Positions 1 to 10,284 of a stretch of 64,000 nucleotides of DNA are shown piece by piece. The notes under the pieces are model-generated. The model saw nothing but the letters and a program-made list of their open reading frames with translations, ran no database searches and was not told the origin of the DNA. Positions within the stretch are counted from its first letter, which is position 1. Every line of letters starts with the position of its first letter. This DNA comes from Sphingobacteriales bacterium 44-61 (GTDB lineage Bacteria > Bacteroidota > Bacteroidia > Chitinophagales > Chitinophagaceae): contig MKTW01000011.1 in NCBI GenBank assembly GCA_001898405.1, forward strand, positions 68,801 through 132,800, in the 5' to 3' direction. Both the position numbers and the translations under genes were made by a program.

Positions 1-1
1 G

Positions 2-424
2 GCCGATTCCGAGTTTTATGGAAAGCTGGATAAGATCAAGTCGGACATTGAAAAAAAATTGCTGGAAAGGCGGTATGACGATATCCGGTTTTTCCTGAAC
101 AAAATTGACACCCGAAAGGAAAAGGAAGAACTGTTGCATAGTTTCGATATCATTTTCCTGAAACTGTTCCCCAATTTCCTGGCGGAAGTGAATAGTCTGC
201 TAAGGGAAGAAGAAAAGATAAAGCTGAAGGAAGGGGAACTGCTCATTACAGACCTTCGCATTTTTGCGCTGATGAGGATGGGAGTGACAGACCCGGAGAA
301 AATCGCACAGATATTAGAGTATTCTGTGAAGACCATTTATAGTTATAAGTCGCGGATTAAGAATAAGGCGGCTATTCCGGGGGAGGAATTTGAAGAACGG
401 ATCATGCAGATAAAGACGTTGTAA
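2..424 (+). CDS. DUF6377-type transcriptional regulator, C-terminal fragment
   Basis: The window opens inside this gene; only the last 140 residues are present and the real start lies upstream. The visible part is a charged, probably coiled-coil helix followed by a LuxR-like helix-turn-helix: 'LRIFALMRMGVTDPEKIAQI' and then 'SVKTIYSYKSRIKNKA', the recognition-helix pattern of Bacteroidota DUF6377 proteins. Members of that family carry N-terminal TPR repeats and a membrane segment before this end and commonly sit beside SusC/SusD loci. Its place just upstream of a Sus-type cluster on the same strand suggests that it controls this cluster; that is inference. The family call rests only on the C-terminus. 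Confidence 0.8.
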   Translation, partial: ADSEFYGKLDKIKSDIEKKLLERRYDDIRFFLNKIDTRKEKEELLHSFDIIFLKLFPNFLAEVNSLLREEEKIKLKEGELLITDLRIFALMRMGVTDPEKIAQILEYSVKTIYSYKSRIKNKAAIPGEEFEERIMQIKTL

Positions 425-571
425 GCGATACTTTACGCCAGATAAGCCTTGAATTAATCGATGTTTCGTTTCTATAATAAAAATTGATAATATTTTATAA
501 TAAAATAATTTTCAATTCATTAATTTCTGCTTTTCAGATTTTTCCCTTCTATTTTTTCCATTTTCAGTATA

Positions 572-579
572 AAACTTTG
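572..579 (+). promoter_or_regulatory. Possible -7 promoter element before GH31 gene
   Basis: AAACTTTG matches the Bacteroidota -7 consensus TAnnTTTG at 7 of 8 positions. It lies about 60 bases before the GH31 start, in an A/T-rich 217-base gap after the DUF6377 gene. No convincing -33 TTG was found, so this is a weak call. Confidence 0.3.
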
Positions 580-641
580 CCGGCCTCTACCAGCATTGTT
601 CCTTAGCATCACATTCATTCAACAGATTGCTAAGGCCAACA

Positions 642-3068
642 ATGAAAAAGACGCTGCTGCTACTCACGCTTATTGCCCGGCTACTGACAACCGGTGCCCA
701 GGATGCCGTTATCCCTGTCGGCGAGCTTAGAAAATTTTCAATTACAAATAACCAGTTGGATATTACCGCGACTAACGGCTATGTGAGAATACAGTTATAT
801 AGTCCCACAGTGGTCAGGGTCAGGATCTCTGCTCAGCCATTCCGGGACGATTTTTCCTATGCCGTCATAGCCCGCCCTTCCGGTGCGATCATCAAACCGG
901 TGCAAACCGCAGAAGAGATCCGGTTCAGCACCGATTCGCTGAAAGTAATAATTGGAAAAAAGCCTTTCTCTATCCGCTTTCTTACACCGGACGATAAGAT
1001 CATTAATGAAGACGAGCCCGGCCTGGGCAGTTCCTGGATCGGTACTGAAATAACCACCTATAAACATTTGCAGGAAGGGGAACGCTTTATCGGTCTTGGT
1101 GAAAAAACCGGGAACCTCGACCGGAAAGGCAATGCTTACACCAACTGGAACTCGGATGTGTATGGTTACACTGTTTCGCAAGACCCTTTATATTCTACCA
1201 TTCCCTTTTATATCGGCATTCATCACGGATTGCAATACGGGATATTCTTTGATAACAGCTTTCAATCGGATTTTAATTTTGGTGCCAGCAATAACCGCTT
1301 TTCTTCTTTTGGTGCAAAAGGTGGTGAAATGAATTATTACCTGATCTACCACCGGTCTGTTGCCGGCATCATCAACGATTACACCTGGCTCACCGGACGC
1401 ATGAACATGCCTCCGCTCTGGAGCCTGGGTTACCAGCAAAACCGCTATTCTTATTATCCCGATACAGAAGTGTTTCGCATTGCGCACACGCTCCGGGAGA
1501 AGAAGATCCCTGCGGATGGCATTACACTGGACATACATTACATGGATGCTTACAAATTATTTACCTGGAATAAAGAACGCTTTCCCGACCCGGAAGGCAT
1601 GATAGACAGTTTAGGAAAAATGGGATTCAGGACCACGCTGATCGTTGACCCGGGCATTAAAGTAGAAAAGAATTATCCTGCTTATGAAAGTGGAATTAAA
1701 GAAAATATTTTCCTGAAATATGCCGATGGTCAGCCTTACACTGGCGAAGTATGGCCTGGCTGGTGCAATTTCCCTGATTTTACCAGTGAGAAAGCCAGGA
1801 ACTGGTGGAAAACGCAGATCACTGCCTACACACGTACCGGTGTGGCCGGTATCTGGAACGATATGAATGAGATCGCCACCTGGGGGCAAAAAATGCCGGA
1901 TAATGTGTTGTTTGATTATGATGGACATCCCACCACGCATTTAAAAGGGCATAATGTATTTGGATTGCAGATGGCGCGTTCCAGTTATGAAGGCGCCAGG
2001 CAGGCGCTGCAGAAAAGGCCTTTCATACTTACCCGTGCCGGTTATGCAGGCCTTCAGCGCTATACCGCATTATGGACGGGCGACAACCGCGCAGAAGATG
2101 CACACATGCTGGCAGGAGTGCGATTGCTGACCAGCCTTGGTTTGAGCGGTGTGGCTTTTACCGGTATGGATATTGGCGGCTTCACCGGCAATCCAACGCC
2201 CGGCCTGTATACACGCTGGATGCAACTTGGCGCTTTTGTCCCTTATTTCAGGAATCATACAGCATTCAATACAAAATCGGCCGAACCATGGTCATTCGGA
2301 GAAGATGTGCTGGAGATAACGCGTAATTATATCAATCTCCGCTACCGGATGCTGCCTTATCTCTATTCCACTTTTTATGAAGCTACGCAAAACGGGTTGC
2401 CGGTAGCACGTTCGCTCGCGATCGATTACACCCACGATGCACAGATCTATAGCCCCGTTTTTCAAAACCAATACCTGTTTGGACAATCATTGCTGATAAT
2501 GCCCCAGGAGGGCGAACGGTCTTTTGCCAAAGTATATTTTCCTGCAGGCGATTGGTACAATCTGTATAACGACGATACAGAAAAAGGCAATACGGAAAAG
2601 CTGCTGGAACTGTCGCCGGCTTTATTGCCGGTGTATGTTAAGGCCGGCAGCATTATCCCTATGCAATCGCTGATCCAAAGCACTATAGAAAAACCATCTG
2701 ACACGCTGGTGCTGCATGTATATAAAGGAAATGCGGCCAGTGTTTTTGATTACTATGAAGACGATGGGGAGAGTTATCGTTACGAGCAGGAAGATTTCTA
2801 TAAAAGAAGCATCCGCTTTGACCCCGCGGCTAAAAGTATCATCCTTGATAAACCAACCGGTAACCGGTCATCCAGGTATCGTTTCATCCGCCTCGCACTT
2901 CACGGGTTTAAAGAAACAGCGGTAAAAATAAACGGAGCGCAGGCCAGGGTGAACGATTGGCGCGGATCATTCATCGATGCCGTTCCTCCGCCAGGACCAG
3001 TACCCGCTTATGAAGCAAAAAGCCTGGTATTGGATAACGATCCTGGTATTGTAGTGATCAGTTATTAA
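642..3068 (+). CDS. GH31 alpha-glucosidase, exported (SusB-like role)
   Basis: 808-residue glycoside hydrolase family 31 enzyme that should release glucose from the non-reducing ends of alpha-glucans or malto-oligosaccharides in the periplasm. A signal peptide (residues 1-20, ending TTGAQ) precedes an N-terminal beta-sandwich (about 25-230), the TIM barrel (about 250-600) and C-terminal beta domains. The barrel carries GIWNDMNEI with the nucleophile Asp407, and WTGDNRAED with the acid/base Asp481, both at their usual spacing. The ATG at 642 was chosen over an in-frame TTG at 627 because it begins a clean signal peptide. It is the first gene of a same-strand cluster GH31-SusC-SusD-SusE-GH13, which matches a starch Sus locus. 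Alpha-xylosidase or another alpha-specificity cannot be excluded from the sequence alone. Confidence 0.93.
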   Translation: MKKTLLLLTLIARLLTTGAQDAVIPVGELRKFSITNNQLDITATNGYVRIQLYSPTVVRVRISAQPFRDDFSYAVIARPSGAIIKPVQTAEEIRFSTDSLKVIIGKKPFSIRFLTPDDKIINEDEPGLGSSWIGTEITTYKHLQEGERFIGLGEKTGNLDRKGNAYTNWNSDVYGYTVSQDPLYSTIPFYIGIHHGLQYGIFFDNSFQSDFNFGASNNRFSSFGAKGGEMNYYLIYHRSVAGIINDYTWLTGRMNMPPLWSLGYQQNRYSYYPDTEVFRIAHTLREKKIPADGITLDIHYMDAYKLFTWNKERFPDPEGMIDSLGKMGFRTTLIVDPGIKVEKNYPAYESGIKENIFLKYADGQPYTGEVWPGWCNFPDFTSEKARNWWKTQITAYTRTGVAGIWNDMNEIATWGQKMPDNVLFDYDGHPTTHLKGHNVFGLQMARSSYEGARQALQKRPFILTRAGYAGLQRYTALWTGDNRAEDAHMLAGVRLLTSLGLSGVAFTGMDIGGFTGNPTPGLYTRWMQLGAFVPYFRNHTAFNTKSAEPWSFGEDVLEITRNYINLRYRMLPYLYSTFYEATQNGLPVARSLAIDYTHDAQIYSPVFQNQYLFGQSLLIMPQEGERSFAKVYFPAGDWYNLYNDDTEKGNTEKLLELSPALLPVYVKAGSIIPMQSLIQSTIEKPSDTLVLHVYKGNAASVFDYYEDDGESYRYEQEDFYKRSIRFDPAAKSIILDKPTGNRSSRYRFIRLALHGFKETAVKINGAQARVNDWRGSFIDAVPPPGPVPAYEAKSLVLDNDPGIVVISY

Positions 3069-3106
3069 AAGTTCTGTTACACATTGTTCATTTTAACTTG
3101 TCATAT

Positions 3107-6067
3107 ATGCATTCATCTATCATTCCTAAATTGCTCCTGCTTGGCTGCCTCTTTGTTTTGAGCACTATTGCAGTAAAAGCGCAGGGCAGCATCCAGGTAA
3201 CAGGTTCTGTTAAGAACGAAAAAGGAGAACCTGTTGACCTTGCTTCTATTAAGATCATCGGCACAGACAAAGGGACCATCACTGATGCCAAAGGGAATTT
3301 CACGCTTACCGCACCTTCCAATGCGCAATTGCTGATCTCCCATGTGGGATATGACAGCCTTGAAGTAACGGCGCAGGCATCATTGAATGTGATACTGGTA
3401 CCAGCTGCAAGCACGCTGAATGATGTAGTGGTGATCGGTTATGGTACACAGCGCCGGAGGGAACTGACCGGTTCTGTAGCCACTGTAACAGCAAGGGATT
3501 TTCAGCAGGGAACGATCACTACGCCAGAGCAATTGATCGCCGGTAAAGTAGCCGGTGTATCGGTTACTTCCAACGGTGGTTCGCCAGGTGCAGGCAGCGT
3601 GATACGAATCCGTGGTGGCGCTTCACTGAATGCCAGTAATGACCCGCTGATCGTGATAGATGGTGTGCCGCTGAGTGGCAATAATATTTATGGCGCTTCC
3701 AATTCCTTAAGCCTGATCAACCCGAATGATATCGAGTCGTTCACTGTGTTGAAAGATGCCGCTGCAACGGCTATCTACGGTTCCAGGGCTTCCAATGGAG
3801 TGATCATTATCACTACTAAAAAAGGAGCACAGGGAAAGCCTGTGTTCAGTTTCTCTACACAGGTATCTGCGGCCACACTGGCAAAAAAAATGGATGTGCA
3901 ATCAGCAACTGATTTCCGTAAATACGTGGACTCTTTGGGTGGAGGCACATTTGATAATGTGCATACCTATAAATCACTGTTAGGTTCTGCCAGTACGGAT
4001 TGGCAGGATGAAATATTCCAAACGGCCATCAGTACGGACAACAACCTGAGCGTGTCCGGTGCAATGAAGAACATGCCTTACCGTATTTCTGCAGGCTACC
4101 TGAACCAGGATGGTTTATTGAAAACCGATAACCTGCAACGGATCTCTGCAGGCATATCCTTAAGCCCGCGCCTGCTCAATAACCATTTGAAAATAGATAT
4201 CAACCTGAAGGGCGCGTATAATAAATCCAGGTTTGCCAACCAGGCTGCTATCAGCTCTGCTGTGTATTTTGATCCTACCCAGCCGGTGCATGCTACTTCG
4301 CCTTATGGTAATTATTATGAATGGGCTTCAGTGGACCCTGGCTCGGGTGCTGTTACCCTGAACAAACTGGCCCCACGGAACCCTGTGGCGCTTCTTGAAT
4401 TGTATCACAATAAAAGTGATGTGAAAAGAAGTTATGGCAATGTGCAGTTCGATTATTCTTTTCATTTTCTTCCGGAATTGCATGCCAATCTCAATCTTGG
4501 ATATGATATAGCAAAAGGCGAAGGAAAGATTGATGTGCCTGCTTTTGCCGCGCAGAATTTCCTGGATGGTGGACAGCGCAATAAATATTCCAACGAGATC
4601 AACAACAAGGTCGCTGAGTTCTACCTCAATTATACAAAAGAGCTAAAGGACATTAAAAGCAATATCAATGTAACGGCAGGGTACGGCTATTACAATAATT
4701 TATCTACGAACGATAATTACCCGGTCTTCCGTGCCAATGGCGACACGATCCCTGGCACCAAGCCTTTGTTTGCTTTGGACAAACCGGAAAACACGCTGAT
4801 CTCTTATTATGGCCGTTTGATCTATACATTCGATAACAAATATATACTGGCAGCTTCACTCCGCACAGATGGATCATCGCGGTTTGCGCCCAATACCCGT
4901 TGGGGAACTTTCCCTTCCGTGGCATTCACCTGGAGGTTGAACCGTGAATCATTCCTGGAAAATTCAAAAACGTTCTCTGATCTTAAGCTGCGTCTGAGCT
5001 ATGGCGTAACGGGCAACCAGGATGGCATTTATAATTATCCTTATCAATCCATTTATTCGCTCAGCGGCAACAGCTCCAATGTTCTGTTTGGGAATACCTA
5101 CTATAGCATGGGAACGCCTGCTGCTTATGATGCCGGCATCAAATGGGAGCAGACGGCTACTTATAATGCCGGCCTTGATTACGGCTTCCTGAATGGACGC
5201 ATCTATGGCAGTCTTGATTTTTATTTCAAGAAAACAAAGGACCTTTTAAATACCATACCTATTCCCGCCGGTTCCAATTTCAGCAGCACGATCCTGACAA
5301 ATGTGGGCAATGTGGAGAATAAAGGTGTTGAGCTGGCTTTGAATGCAGGCATTATCCGCAATGCCCGCTTCTCCTGGGACGCAGGTTTTAATATCGCCTA
5401 TAACAACAGCAAGATCACCAAACTGACGGCTACAGAAGATTCCACCTATCCTGGTACGCTTACAGGCAATGGTGTGATACAGATCAATACGGTGGGTTAT
5501 CAGCCCAGTTCATTTTATGTATATCATCAGCAATACAAGGATGGAAAGCCTGTGGAAGGTGTGTATGTGGATGTGAATGGTGATGGTATCATTAATCAGA
5601 ATGATCTGTACCGCTATAAATCCCCTGCGCCGAAGTTTATCCTGGGCTTCTCTTCTCAGTTTACCTGTGGCAAATGGGCTTTGAGCACTGTGTTGCGGGC
5701 CAATATCGGCAACTATATGTATTATGGCATTGCTACCGGCTCTGTAAAAAGCAATATTCTCAACCCCCTGGGTTACCTGGCCAATAGCCTGAATGATGTG
5801 TATAATACGGGGTTCACGAATGGGCAGGTACAATCTGATTATTATATCCAGAACGCGTCTTTCCTGAAAATGGACAACCTGGGCCTGTCTTACAATCTCG
5901 GCAGGATCATACACGATAAAGTAGGATTGCGGATCATGGCAAACTGCCAGAACGTGTTCACCATTACAAAATACAAGGGACTTGATCCGGAAGTCTTTGG
6001 CGGTATAGACAATACCATCTATCCAAGACCACGCACTTTCGTGCTCGGTGCAAGCCTTCAATTCTAA
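3107..6067 (+). CDS. susC: SusC-family TonB-dependent receptor (starch-type locus)
   Basis: 986-residue outer-membrane importer that works with the SusD lipoprotein encoded next to take up oligosaccharides using TonB energy. After the signal peptide (1-23, cut after VKA) comes a carboxypeptidase-regulatory-like domain (about 25-105), then NDVVVIGYGTQRRRELTG, typical of the linker into the plug, the plug with IRIRGGASL and VIDGVPL (about 115-235), and the 22-strand barrel ending in Phe (ASLQF). An EF-hand-like loop, DVNGDGIINQND, lies in the late barrel as in most SusC proteins. The ATG at 3107 is preferred to a TTG at 3098. Its gap to the upstream GH31 is 38 bases and to SusD 23 bases, so these are probably cotranscribed. 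Confidence 0.95.
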   Translation: MHSSIIPKLLLLGCLFVLSTIAVKAQGSIQVTGSVKNEKGEPVDLASIKIIGTDKGTITDAKGNFTLTAPSNAQLLISHVGYDSLEVTAQASLNVILVPAASTLNDVVVIGYGTQRRRELTGSVATVTARDFQQGTITTPEQLIAGKVAGVSVTSNGGSPGAGSVIRIRGGASLNASNDPLIVIDGVPLSGNNIYGASNSLSLINPNDIESFTVLKDAAATAIYGSRASNGVIIITTKKGAQGKPVFSFSTQVSAATLAKKMDVQSATDFRKYVDSLGGGTFDNVHTYKSLLGSASTDWQDEIFQTAISTDNNLSVSGAMKNMPYRISAGYLNQDGLLKTDNLQRISAGISLSPRLLNNHLKIDINLKGAYNKSRFANQAAISSAVYFDPTQPVHATSPYGNYYEWASVDPGSGAVTLNKLAPRNPVALLELYHNKSDVKRSYGNVQFDYSFHFLPELHANLNLGYDIAKGEGKIDVPAFAAQNFLDGGQRNKYSNEINNKVAEFYLNYTKELKDIKSNINVTAGYGYYNNLSTNDNYPVFRANGDTIPGTKPLFALDKPENTLISYYGRLIYTFDNKYILAASLRTDGSSRFAPNTRWGTFPSVAFTWRLNRESFLENSKTFSDLKLRLSYGVTGNQDGIYNYPYQSIYSLSGNSSNVLFGNTYYSMGTPAAYDAGIKWEQTATYNAGLDYGFLNGRIYGSLDFYFKKTKDLLNTIPIPAGSNFSSTILTNVGNVENKGVELALNAGIIRNARFSWDAGFNIAYNNSKITKLTATEDSTYPGTLTGNGVIQINTVGYQPSSFYVYHQQYKDGKPVEGVYVDVNGDGIINQNDLYRYKSPAPKFILGFSSQFTCGKWALSTVLRANIGNYMYYGIATGSVKSNILNPLGYLANSLNDVYNTGFTNGQVQSDYYIQNASFLKMDNLGLSYNLGRIIHDKVGLRIMANCQNVFTITKYKGLDPEVFGGIDNTIYPRPRTFVLGASLQF

Positions 6068-6090
6068 CTAACGATTAAAACACTTCCTTT

Positions 6091-7689
6091 ATGAAGAAAT
6101 ATCCTTTTTATATAAATCTGTTGGGATGCCTGGCAGCAGCGATCGTATTAAGCTCCTGCCATAAAGATCTCGATCTTCAGCCGCTTAATTCAAACACAGC
6201 GGAAAAGCAATACAGCACGCTGGCTGGTTATAAGCAGGTGCTGGCAAAAGTGTATGGAAGTTATTCATTAGTGAGCAGCACAGGTGTAGGGAACTCGGAT
6301 ATCAATGTGCCGGGCATTACCGATGCAGCCACTACTGATTTTGTGAGAGCCTACTGGAACCTGCAGGAACTTACTACCGATGAAGCCGTTTGTGCCTGGA
6401 ATGATGCCAGCCTGCAAAGCTTTCATAACCTCAACTGGGCTTCTTCCAATGTGCTGATCCAGGCCCTCTATGCAAGAAGCCTGTTCCAGATCACTGTCTG
6501 CAATGAGTTTGTCCGTCAGTCGACCGATGAAAAGATAGCGGCACGCGGGTTTAAAGATGCTGATGCAACGGAGATCCGTCACTTCAGGGCAGAAGCGCGT
6601 TTTCTCCGGGCATTTCAATATTGGGTACTGATGGACCTTTTTGGAAGACCGCCTTTTGTTACGGAAAACGACCCGATCGGTAAATACATCCCCAAACAGA
6701 TTGAAAGGGCCGATCTTTTTAACTATGTAGAAAATGAGTTGAAAGCAATCGATGCGGATCTGGTAGCTCCCCGGCAGAATGAATATGCCCGGGCCGACCA
6801 GGCTGCTGCATGGGCATTGCTCGCCCGTGTATATCTCAATGCCAAAGTGTATACCGGTACGGAACGTTACACAGATGCGATCACCTATGCATCAAAAGTG
6901 ATCGGTGCGGGATATATACTGAAGAGCGATTTCAAGACCCTGTTCATGAGTGATAATGATGAGGCCAATACAGAAGTGATCCTGCCGATTGCGTATGATG
7001 CTACCAATTCGCAGAATTATGGCGGCACCACGTTCCTTGTTTGCTCTTCTCATGGCACCAACCCTCCGGACAACCAGGCGTTTGGTATTCCTGGTGGCGG
7101 ATGGCTGGGCAATCGCAGCACGCAAAACCTGCCGCAGGTATTTGGTGATTACAGCGGCAATGCAGACAAGCGTGCATTGTTTGGCCCCGGTAACCTGGAA
7201 GTAAGGGATGTGCTGACGTTCAATGATGGAGTAGGCGTATATAAATTCAACAATATTACTTCCGGTGGTGCCACACCTCCTTCACCCAATGGTGTACTGT
7301 GCAGTGTTGATTTTCCTTTATTCAGGCTGGCTGAAATGTATCTGGTGTATGCAGAAGCGGTATTGCGTGGCGGCACTGGTGGCAGCAGCACTACTGCTTT
7401 GCAATATTTCAATGCACTGCGCACAAGAGGATATGGAAATACCAGCGGAAACCTGGGCAGCATCAGCCTGCAGGATGTATTGAATGAACGTCAGCGTGAA
7501 TTGTATTGGGAAGGGTTCAGAAGGACCGACCTCATCCGTTATGATCAATTCACCGGCGGTTCTTATTTGTGGCCCTGGAAAGGGGGCGTGAAAGATGGCC
7601 GCTCTGTGGATGCGCATTATAGCTTGTTCCCCATACCTGCTGCCGAAACAATTGCTAACCCCAATCTGAAACAAAATCAGGGATACTGA
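6091..7689 (+). CDS. susD: SusD/RagB-family surface lipoprotein
   Basis: 532-residue starch-binding-type lid protein that pairs with SusC. The signal peptide ends in a lipobox (VLSSC, Cys near residue 23) followed by the usual linker and the NTAEKQYSTLAG start of the mature SusD fold. Internal TPR-like helices include ATEIRHFRAEARFLRAFQYW and ARADQAAAWALLARVYLNA, and the C-terminus has NERQRELYWEGFRRTDLIRY, the strongly conserved SusD signature, followed by FPIPAAE. The length is normal for the family. It lies 23 bases after SusC and 25 bases before SusE. Ligand identity is inferred from the GH31 and GH13 neighbours, not from the protein itself. Confidence 0.95.
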   Translation: MKKYPFYINLLGCLAAAIVLSSCHKDLDLQPLNSNTAEKQYSTLAGYKQVLAKVYGSYSLVSSTGVGNSDINVPGITDAATTDFVRAYWNLQELTTDEAVCAWNDASLQSFHNLNWASSNVLIQALYARSLFQITVCNEFVRQSTDEKIAARGFKDADATEIRHFRAEARFLRAFQYWVLMDLFGRPPFVTENDPIGKYIPKQIERADLFNYVENELKAIDADLVAPRQNEYARADQAAAWALLARVYLNAKVYTGTERYTDAITYASKVIGAGYILKSDFKTLFMSDNDEANTEVILPIAYDATNSQNYGGTTFLVCSSHGTNPPDNQAFGIPGGGWLGNRSTQNLPQVFGDYSGNADKRALFGPGNLEVRDVLTFNDGVGVYKFNNITSGGATPPSPNGVLCSVDFPLFRLAEMYLVYAEAVLRGGTGGSSTTALQYFNALRTRGYGNTSGNLGSISLQDVLNERQRELYWEGFRRTDLIRYDQFTGGSYLWPWKGGVKDGRSVDAHYSLFPIPAAETIANPNLKQNQGY

Positions 7690-7714
7690 TCCCTTCATCC
7701 TTAAATAAGATACT

Positions 7715-8809
7715 ATGCGAACAATAGTTAATTATATACTGGTAATTGTATTGATCTTCCTGGCATCCTGTAAAAAAGATGGAGAACAGTATAATCTGCA
7801 GGACGGAAATTTTGAAACGAATTCCTTAAGCGCTTCATCCACCAGCCTGGTATTAGCGGCAGCTAATGATGAGGAGAACGCCGTCAGTTTTCAATGGGGC
7901 CAGGCTGATTTTGGTAAACAGCCGGTAGTGAGTTATGTGTTGCAACTGGACACACCTGCCGACACAGCAGCTAATCATTGGACCACTGCCAAGAATTTTA
8001 CGGTCCCCGCCAACCTTCTGCAATATTCTTTTTTAACAAAGGACCTGAATAATCTATTGAACACAATGGGGCTTACTCCCGGAGCCGCTAATGCCATAGT
8101 GGTGAGGATCAAAGCAGATGTGAACCAATATAACGGCGCAACTTCTTCTATCGCCTCTGTGTATACAAATGTGGTAAGCCTGCAAATAACACCGTATGGC
8201 CTTAGCTTGTATGTGCCGGGCGATTACCAGGGTTGGAATCCCGCTGCAGCACCACAACTGGCGCCGGTAGCAGGCCGCCCGGGTTTGTATGAAGGATATG
8301 TGTATATGGCCGGGAGCGGCACGCATTATTTTAAATACACCAATGCACCCGACTGGGACCATACTAATTACGGTGATGGAGGCAATGGCAGTTTCAGTAC
8401 CGATGGGCTGGCAGCAGGTTTGTCTGTTCCCGATGGAGGCTACTACTATCTCACTGCTGATCTTAACAACAATACCTGGACGGCAACCAAAACCACCTGG
8501 AGTATACTGGGTGATGCAAGTCCCGGTGGCTGGGATACCGATACCCAATTGACGTATGATGAAACAACACAGGTATGGAAGGTTACTGCCAATATGATCA
8601 AGAACGGTTCATTCAAGTTCAGGGCCAATAATGCCTGGGCGCTTGACTTCGGCGTTGATAATAACGGCAACCTGCAATATGCGGATAATCCTTTTCTGGG
8701 TTATACACCGGGATTGAACAATCTTTCTGTTGGAACTGATGGTAATTACACTATCACACTCGATCTGCATATCGCCGGTCATTATACTTATATTTTACAG
8801 AAGAACTAA
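7715..8809 (+). CDS. susE: SusE/SusF-like starch-binding lipoprotein
   Basis: 364-residue surface lipoprotein with lipobox FLASC (Cys about 19) followed by KKDGE. The N-terminal part (about 25-150) has the SusE immunoglobulin-like pattern with SLVLAAANDEENAVSFQW. Two repeats follow that look like the SusE/SusF outer-membrane carbohydrate-binding modules: about 160-258, beginning LYVPGDYQGWNP, and about 259-362, beginning WSILGDASPGGWD. Each has a Trp-rich start and a strand with FKYT or FKFRA. Such modules bind starch on the cell surface and lend affinity rather than catalysis. Position between SusD and the GH13 enzyme agrees with a Sus-type starch operon. Confidence 0.88.
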   Translation: MRTIVNYILVIVLIFLASCKKDGEQYNLQDGNFETNSLSASSTSLVLAAANDEENAVSFQWGQADFGKQPVVSYVLQLDTPADTAANHWTTAKNFTVPANLLQYSFLTKDLNNLLNTMGLTPGAANAIVVRIKADVNQYNGATSSIASVYTNVVSLQITPYGLSLYVPGDYQGWNPAAAPQLAPVAGRPGLYEGYVYMAGSGTHYFKYTNAPDWDHTNYGDGGNGSFSTDGLAAGLSVPDGGYYYLTADLNNNTWTATKTTWSILGDASPGGWDTDTQLTYDETTQVWKVTANMIKNGSFKFRANNAWALDFGVDNNGNLQYADNPFLGYTPGLNNLSVGTDGNYTITLDLHIAGHYTYILQKN

Positions 8810-8830
8810 ACATGCGAAAGCATTCATGAA

Positions 8831-10204
8831 ATGGAAAAGTTGCTTATTTTATTTTCGTGGCTGTTGATGGCCTGTGGCAAGAAGGACAGCATTCCTGAGA
8901 ATCCCGATCCACCAACGCCTCCGCAAGAAACCCCCGTTCAATACGGAACTCCTTTTGCTGAAGTGCCCGATGCGCAGGACGCAGTAATTTATCAGGTCAA
9001 TATCCGCGCTTTCAGCAATCAACACAATTTTAAAGGTGTGCAAAGCAGGTTGGACGCTATAAGAGCACTCGGGGTGAATGTCATCTATCTGATGCCTGTT
9101 TACCCCGTGGGAGTCGAGAAATCGGTGAACTCGCCTTATTGTGTCAGGGATTTCAATTCGGTGAATGCTGAATTCGGCACACTGGAAGACCTCCGTGTGC
9201 TGGTTGCTGCTGCGCACGAAAGAAAGATGGCGGTGATCCTTGATTGGGTAGCCAATCATACTTCATGGGACAATGCCTGGATAGCTAATAAATCGTGGTA
9301 TACACAGAATGCAAGTGGCAATATCATCAGTCCGGCCAATACTGGTTGGAACGATGTAGCTGATCTTAATTATGATAATGCTGATATGCGGAAGGCCATG
9401 ATCAAAGCGATGAAGCAATGGGTCTATACAGCCAATGTGGACGGCTATCGTTGTGATGCAGCCGATTTTATTCCTGCTGATTTCTGGGAGCAGGCTATAG
9501 ATTCGCTGAAGAAGATCAGTACGCATAAATTATTATTGCTGGCCGAAGGAACAAGGGCTGATCATTTCACAGCAGGTTTCCAACTAAAATATGGGATGGG
9601 TTTTTATTATTATATGGTAGATAAAGTGTATCATGATGGCCGTTCCGCGCAGGCAATCGATTCTGTAAACACTGTAGAATACATTTCCTCCAATACTGCC
9701 AGCAGGGTAGTGCGCTATATCAGCAATCATGATGTGAACAGTAGTGACGGAACGCCGCTTGAATTGCTGGGCGGACAAAAAGGATCGCTCGCAGCATTTG
9801 TGGCGGCGGCGTATTCCAAATCAGTTCCTATGATCTATAATGGACAGGAAGTGGGCTGCCCGGTAAGATTGAACTTCTTTAATACGAGTACTACCATTGA
9901 TTGGACCATCAATCCTGACATGACGGAGGAATATAAAAGGATCATCGCTTTGCGAAACAGTAATAAAACAATAAGGGAAGGCGTATTCACTTCTTTCAGT
10001 ACACCGGATGTATTTGCTTTTACGAGGACGGTGAACAATGAAAAAGTATGGGTAATGGTAAATCTGCGGAATGCAGATGTTACTTACCAGGTACCGGCGG
10101 CAATGATTAATAGTAACTGGAAAAATGCTTATGATGGAACAACTGTTTCCGTACAGCAGCAAATAGCCCTGGAGCCTTATGAATATATAGTGTTGGAGAA
10201 TTAG
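8831..10204 (+). CDS. GH13 alpha-amylase-family lipoprotein (SusG-like role)
   Basis: 457-residue glycoside hydrolase family 13 protein, expected to cut alpha-1,4-glucan at the cell surface or in the periplasm. The lipobox is WLLMAC (Cys about 15). All four conserved GH13 regions can be read: DWVANHTS (region I), GYRCDAADF with the nucleophile Asp209 (II), LLAEGTR with the acid/base Glu239 (III) and ISNHDVN with Asp301 (IV). The C-terminal region after about residue 380 forms the usual short beta domain. The gene starts 21 bases after the SusE stop and closes the starch-type part of the cluster. It is shorter than SusG and lacks an inserted binding module between the barrel strands. Confidence 0.92.
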   Translation: MEKLLILFSWLLMACGKKDSIPENPDPPTPPQETPVQYGTPFAEVPDAQDAVIYQVNIRAFSNQHNFKGVQSRLDAIRALGVNVIYLMPVYPVGVEKSVNSPYCVRDFNSVNAEFGTLEDLRVLVAAAHERKMAVILDWVANHTSWDNAWIANKSWYTQNASGNIISPANTGWNDVADLNYDNADMRKAMIKAMKQWVYTANVDGYRCDAADFIPADFWEQAIDSLKKISTHKLLLLAEGTRADHFTAGFQLKYGMGFYYYMVDKVYHDGRSAQAIDSVNTVEYISSNTASRVVRYISNHDVNSSDGTPLELLGGQKGSLAAFVAAAYSKSVPMIYNGQEVGCPVRLNFFNTSTTIDWTINPDMTEEYKRIIALRNSNKTIREGVFTSFSTPDVFAFTRTVNNEKVWVMVNLRNADVTYQVPAAMINSNWKNAYDGTTVSVQQQIALEPYEYIVLEN

Positions 10205-10284
10205 GTTAAATATGGCACTTCTTTTGTCTTTTTTATGGCAGGTGAAACAACTATCGTATTTTGCCGCCAAATTAAAGATGAATT